Shown here: positions 62,474-64,000 of the stretch, piece after piece
Numbering within the stretch: position 1 is the stretch's first letter
Layout: every line of letters begins with the position of its first letter
Source of the DNA: a virus
IMG/VR virus record: IMGVR_UViG_3300031999_000001
Span: 64,001 to 128,000 of that record
DNA length: 64,000 nucleotides
Strand: one strand, 5' to 3'
The notes under the pieces: generated by a model
The model's input: the letters and a program-made list of their open reading frames with translations, nothing else
The model's database searches: none
Told to the model about the DNA's origin: nothing
Program-made: the position numbers and the translations under genes

Positions 62474-62610
62474 TGGGGAGAATAGGATTTGAACCTATAA
62501 TCAATTGTTTCAACAACAATTTGCTTTACCTATTACTGAAAACACAATCAGTTCTCTTTCTGTAAAGAGTATTGAGATAGTATTTTTTGTTTTTGATTTG
62601 CTATCTCCCC
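62474..62610 (-). tRNA. tRNA-like gene with insert in the D-arm region, anticodon TTG (Gln?)
   Basis: 137 nt. Acceptor GGGGAGA / TCTCCCC is 7/7 paired and T arm ATAGG-TTCAAAT-CCTAT is 5/5. The anticodon arm ATTGT-TGTTGAA-ACAAT (62520-62504) gives TTG at 34-36, with G at 33 instead of U. The D region is interrupted after TAGCAAAT; the D-loop GG appears only after about 60 extra bases. In the insert, CTATCTC (62580-62574) is perfectly complementary to GAGATAG (62607-62601) of the tRNA 5' strand. Next come hairpin CTCTTT-ACAG-AAAGAG and the repeated hairpin. The D stem is weak even after removal of the insert. It may be a tRNA precursor or a tRNA-mimic RNA. Confidence 0.65.
62535..62552 (-). repeat. 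Repeated hairpin at the insert 3' end
   Basis: ACTGATTGTGTTTTCAGT: stem ACTGA/TCAGT with an 8-nt loop. Identical in the two D-interrupted tRNA genes. Confidence 0.7.
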
Positions 62611-62674
62611 ATATTTTATTTTAAAGAACGTTTAAAAAAATTAGAAGAAATTTGTTAGTGTTTGTTTTGTAATT

Positions 62675-62691
62675 TCTGATTTACGGTCAAA
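62675..62691 (-). ncRNA. Orphan anticodon-arm-like hairpin (GTA)
   Basis: TTTGA-CCGTAAA-TCAGA: five pairs (one T-G), loop presenting GTA with A37 A38 but C at position 33. It follows a partial insert element and precedes an A-rich ACAAAACAAACACTA stretch like the insert 5' end. No acceptor, D or T arm is attached. Confidence 0.4.
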
Positions 62692-62694
62692 TTT

Positions 62695-62723
62695 ACTGAA
62701 AACACTATCAGTTCTTCTTTTCG
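62695..62723 (-). repeat. Insert element, 3' partial copy after tRNA-Met
   Basis: AAAAGAAG followed by ACTGATAGTGTTTTCAGT (62695-62712). Same hairpin with one loop change, here outside the intact tRNA gene. Confidence 0.6.
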
Positions 62724-62796
62724 TAGCGGGAGAGGGATTCGAACCCCCGACCTTGACGTTATGAGCGTCACGAGATACCACTTCTACCATCCCGCA
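62724..62796 (-). tRNA. tRNA with anticodon CAT (Met, or Ile2)
   Basis: Ordinary order and length. Anticodon arm TGACG-CTCATAA-CGTCA with C32, U33, CAT, A37, A38; T arm GGGGG-TTCGAAT-CCCTC; acceptor GCGGGA / TCCCGC with a mismatch at the 1-72 end. The D stem is irregular. The 1-72 mismatch is initiator-like, but the anticodon stem lacks the three G-C pairs of initiators. It is the only tRNA here with a normal U33 and no insert. No encoded CCA. Confidence 0.8.
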
Positions 62797-62804
62797 ATTT
62801 TTTG

Positions 62805-62938
62805 TGGGCGAGACAGGAATCGAACCTGTAATCAATTGTTTCATTAACAACTTGCTGTACCTTTTACTGAAAACACAATCAGTTCTCCAGTAGGAGTAAT
62901 ACGATTATATTTTTGTTTTTATATTCGCATACTCGCCC
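62805..62938 (-). tRNA. tRNA-like gene with insert in the D-arm region, anticodon-position ATG
   Basis: 134 nt. Acceptor GGGCGAG / CTCGCCC is 7/7 and T arm ACAGG-TTCGATT-CCTGT 5/5. The anticodon arm GTTGT-TAATGAA-ACAAT (62851-62835) gives ATG at 34-36 with A at 33, an odd anticodon for a bacterial tRNA. D stem TGC/GCA is split by about 60 nt. The insert starts with A-rich ATATAAAAACAAAAATAT. It contains TCGTATTACTC, which pairs with GAGTATGCGA of the tRNA 5' strand (10 bp, one bulge), and ends in the repeated hairpin at 62866-62883. It is the first gene after the promoter. Confidence 0.65.
62866..62883 (-). repeat. Repeated hairpin at the insert 3' end
   Basis: ACTGATTGTGTTTTCAGT, identical to the copy at 62535-62552. 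Confidence 0.7.
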
Positions 62939-62980
62939 ATAAATTTTCAATACCACAAAGAACATTTGTCCGAAGACGAT

Positions 62981-63013
62981 GCAAATATACAAAACATTTT
63001 TTGATTATGCAAA
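62981..63013 (-). promoter_or_regulatory. Bacteroidota-type promoter of the tRNA operon
   Basis: Minus strand TTTG near 63010-63013, about 20 nt, then TATATTTGC (62981-62989). A close match to the Bacteroidota -33/-7 consensus. Expected start about 62974, some 36 nt before the first tRNA-like gene. Confidence 0.75.
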
Positions 63014-63058
63014 TGTTTTTTAAAAAAAATAAAAAAATCTTAAACAATCGTCTGGGAA

Positions 63059-63067
63059 TATAAATAC
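63059..63067 (-). promoter_or_regulatory. GTATTTATA box
   Basis: Exact motif copy between the partial gene at the right edge and the tRNA operon promoter. It would give a second way to transcribe the tRNA region. Confidence 0.4.
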
Positions 63068-63105
63068 ATTATATTTAAGAAAAATTACAAATTATTATAA
63101 AAATA

Positions 63106-64000
63106 TTAATCTTTTTTGATAACATTCTGTTCATTACCTCTTTTTGTTAAAATTGCAAAAACTCCCTGATACTCATCTGACGGGGCATCGGGGTCAATTG
63201 TAAATTTCTTCTCAATATCATCAGTTTTTATAATATTTTTATTTTTTTCAGGTAATTTTTCTTTAATAATATCAACAATTGGAATATCTGAATTAATAAA
63301 ATTATTTACATTTTTTGAAACAGAATCAACAGTACCTTCAATAATTATTGGTTTTTTGAGTTGAATATCATCTATTTTTACATCTGGTACTTCATTAATA
63401 TCTTTTGTAAATGTTTCACCACTCCAATCAAGAATATCATCATTACTGCCTTTTGATGTTAATGAATAATCCATATAATATAATTTACTGTTTTTTACAC
63501 CCTCATTTACACCATCAATTGCACCCTCATTTACACCCCCAATTACTCCATCAATTTCAATTAATTTATCATCGATTGTTAATTTATTTACAATATCATT
63601 ATCAATTTCAGTTTTAATATCTTCAATATGTTTATTTGTTATTTCAGGATATTTATCAACTAATATTTCAGCATTTTTTTTCAATAATTCATCAATTTCA
63701 GCAGAACTATATTCATTTATTTTTTTTACTACTTCATTATTAATATTTTTTATTGGTTCATTTACTATTTCATCATTAATTTTATTAATAATATTCTTTT
63801 CAATATTTTTATTGATTGCCTTATGTATTTCTATATCGGAAGATTTATCTTTTAATTTATCAGCATTATCTTCTATTTTATCAACATCATATTTTATTAT
63901 ATCTTTAGTTCTTACGGGATATCTATCATCATGAATAATAATATCCATTGTATCATTATTAAATGTACAATCAATAAATGTTTGTCCGTCTTGTGCAAAT
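63106..64000 (-). CDS. Acidic, low-complexity protein (5' end outside window)
   Basis: The frame is open past the Met at 63948 to the right edge (residues AQDGQTFIDCTFNN precede it), so the start is missing. At least 298 codons are visible. It is rich in Ile, Asn, Asp, Glu and Lys, with a helical middle (INKIEKNII-like stretches) and tandem GVNEG units (DGVIGGVNEGAIDGVNEG). It ends SDEYQGVFAILTKRGNEQ. The DGQTF start recalls LysM-like or tail-hub N-termini, but weakly. Structural or disordered linker protein; not recognised. Confidence 0.5.
   Translation of the reverse strand, partial: FAQDGQTFIDCTFNNDTMDIIIHDDRYPVRTKDIIKYDVDKIEDNADKLKDKSSDIEIHKAINKNIEKNIINKINDEIVNEPIKNINNEVVKKINEYSSAEIDELLKKNAEILVDKYPEITNKHIEDIKTEIDNDIVNKLTIDDKLIEIDGVIGGVNEGAIDGVNEGVKNSKLYYMDYSLTSKGSNDDILDWSGETFTKDINEVPDVKIDDIQLKKPIIIEGTVDSVSKNVNNFINSDIPIVDIIKEKLPEKNKNIIKTDDIEKKFTIDPDAPSDEYQGVFAILTKRGNEQNVIKKD

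Noticed and set aside
62535-62600. Hammerhead ribozyme (CTGAT next to a GAAA)
   Set aside because: The core reads CTGATTG, not CTGANGA, and the required stem order is absent.
62254-62850. Open frames on either strand across the tRNA region
   Set aside because: They run through tRNA arms and hairpins and have no independent coding signs.
62474-62938. Group I or group II introns in the tRNA genes
   Set aside because: The inserts are only about 60 nt and lack any intron core; the position is the D arm rather than the anticodon loop.
2147-63067. T4-type late promoters TATAAATA on the plus strand
   Set aside because: No plus-strand genes follow them; the motif is positioned relative to minus-strand starts, so I describe the minus-strand form instead.

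Overview
The window is about 64 kb of a large, very AT-rich tailed-phage genome. Essentially every supported gene lies on the minus strand. The baseplate set (a T4 gp6/gpJ-like wedge, a gp25-like wedge and a tail-I-like protein) and a long tail-fibre block point to a contractile-tailed myovirus. A Bacteroidota host is suggested by two or three host-type promoters of the form TTTG-N18..20-TANNTTTG, the near absence of Shine-Dalgarno sites and the style of the tail proteins. I infer a jumbo-type phage from the dispersed replication, RNA-repair and tRNA genes and from the size of several proteins.

Layout from low to high coordinates; transcription runs from high to low. 1-10.8 kb: baseplate and tail genes with two glycosyltransferases. 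10.9-23.5 kb: an accessory block centred on a 1971-residue multidomain protein. That protein joins three kinase-like domains, a metal-site-like helical segment, a class II tRNA nucleotidyltransferase and a 2H phosphoesterase. Beside it lie a second, stand-alone 2H protein, a HAD/SAK-type phosphatase, a ParB-like protein, a WYL-like protein and a Nudix protein. 23.5-30.9 kb: family B DNA polymerase, QueC-like PP-loop enzyme, and an SNF2-type helicase whose P-loop is split by an apparent class 3 intein. 30.9-57.7 kb: a putative holin and about 14 tail-fibre or adhesin genes. These are built from a few shared modules (two N-terminal types, a recurring YxxDYS...RSLxDKxYV segment, a shared C-terminal tip, DHVHP repeats, an S74 chaperone) and are interrupted by homing endonucleases and a heptosyltransferase-like gene. 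57.8-62.1 kb: a Ro60-like (TROVE/vWA) protein with a partner gene, then two AntA-type antirepressor-like genes. 62.15-63.0 kb: a tRNA operon with its own promoter and terminator. 63.1-64 kb: a partial gene.

The most unusual part is the tRNA operon. Only one ordinary tRNA (anticodon CAT) is present. Two further genes have perfect tRNA acceptor stems and T arms, but about 60 extra bases sit in the D-arm region. A third has the order T arm, 3' acceptor strand, 8-nt linker, 5' acceptor strand, D arm, anticodon arm, so it is circularly permuted. The insert ends in a repeated hairpin found up to five times in 600 bases. In the interrupted and permuted genes position 33 is not U. Together with the Ro60-like protein 2 kb away and the CCA-enzyme/2H/HAD proteins elsewhere, this suggests a phage RNA-repair or tRNA-mimic system. 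That link is inference.

A second recurring signal is the minus-strand motif GTATTTATA. It lies 14-40 nt before the start codon of most gene clusters and is a good candidate for a phage promoter element.
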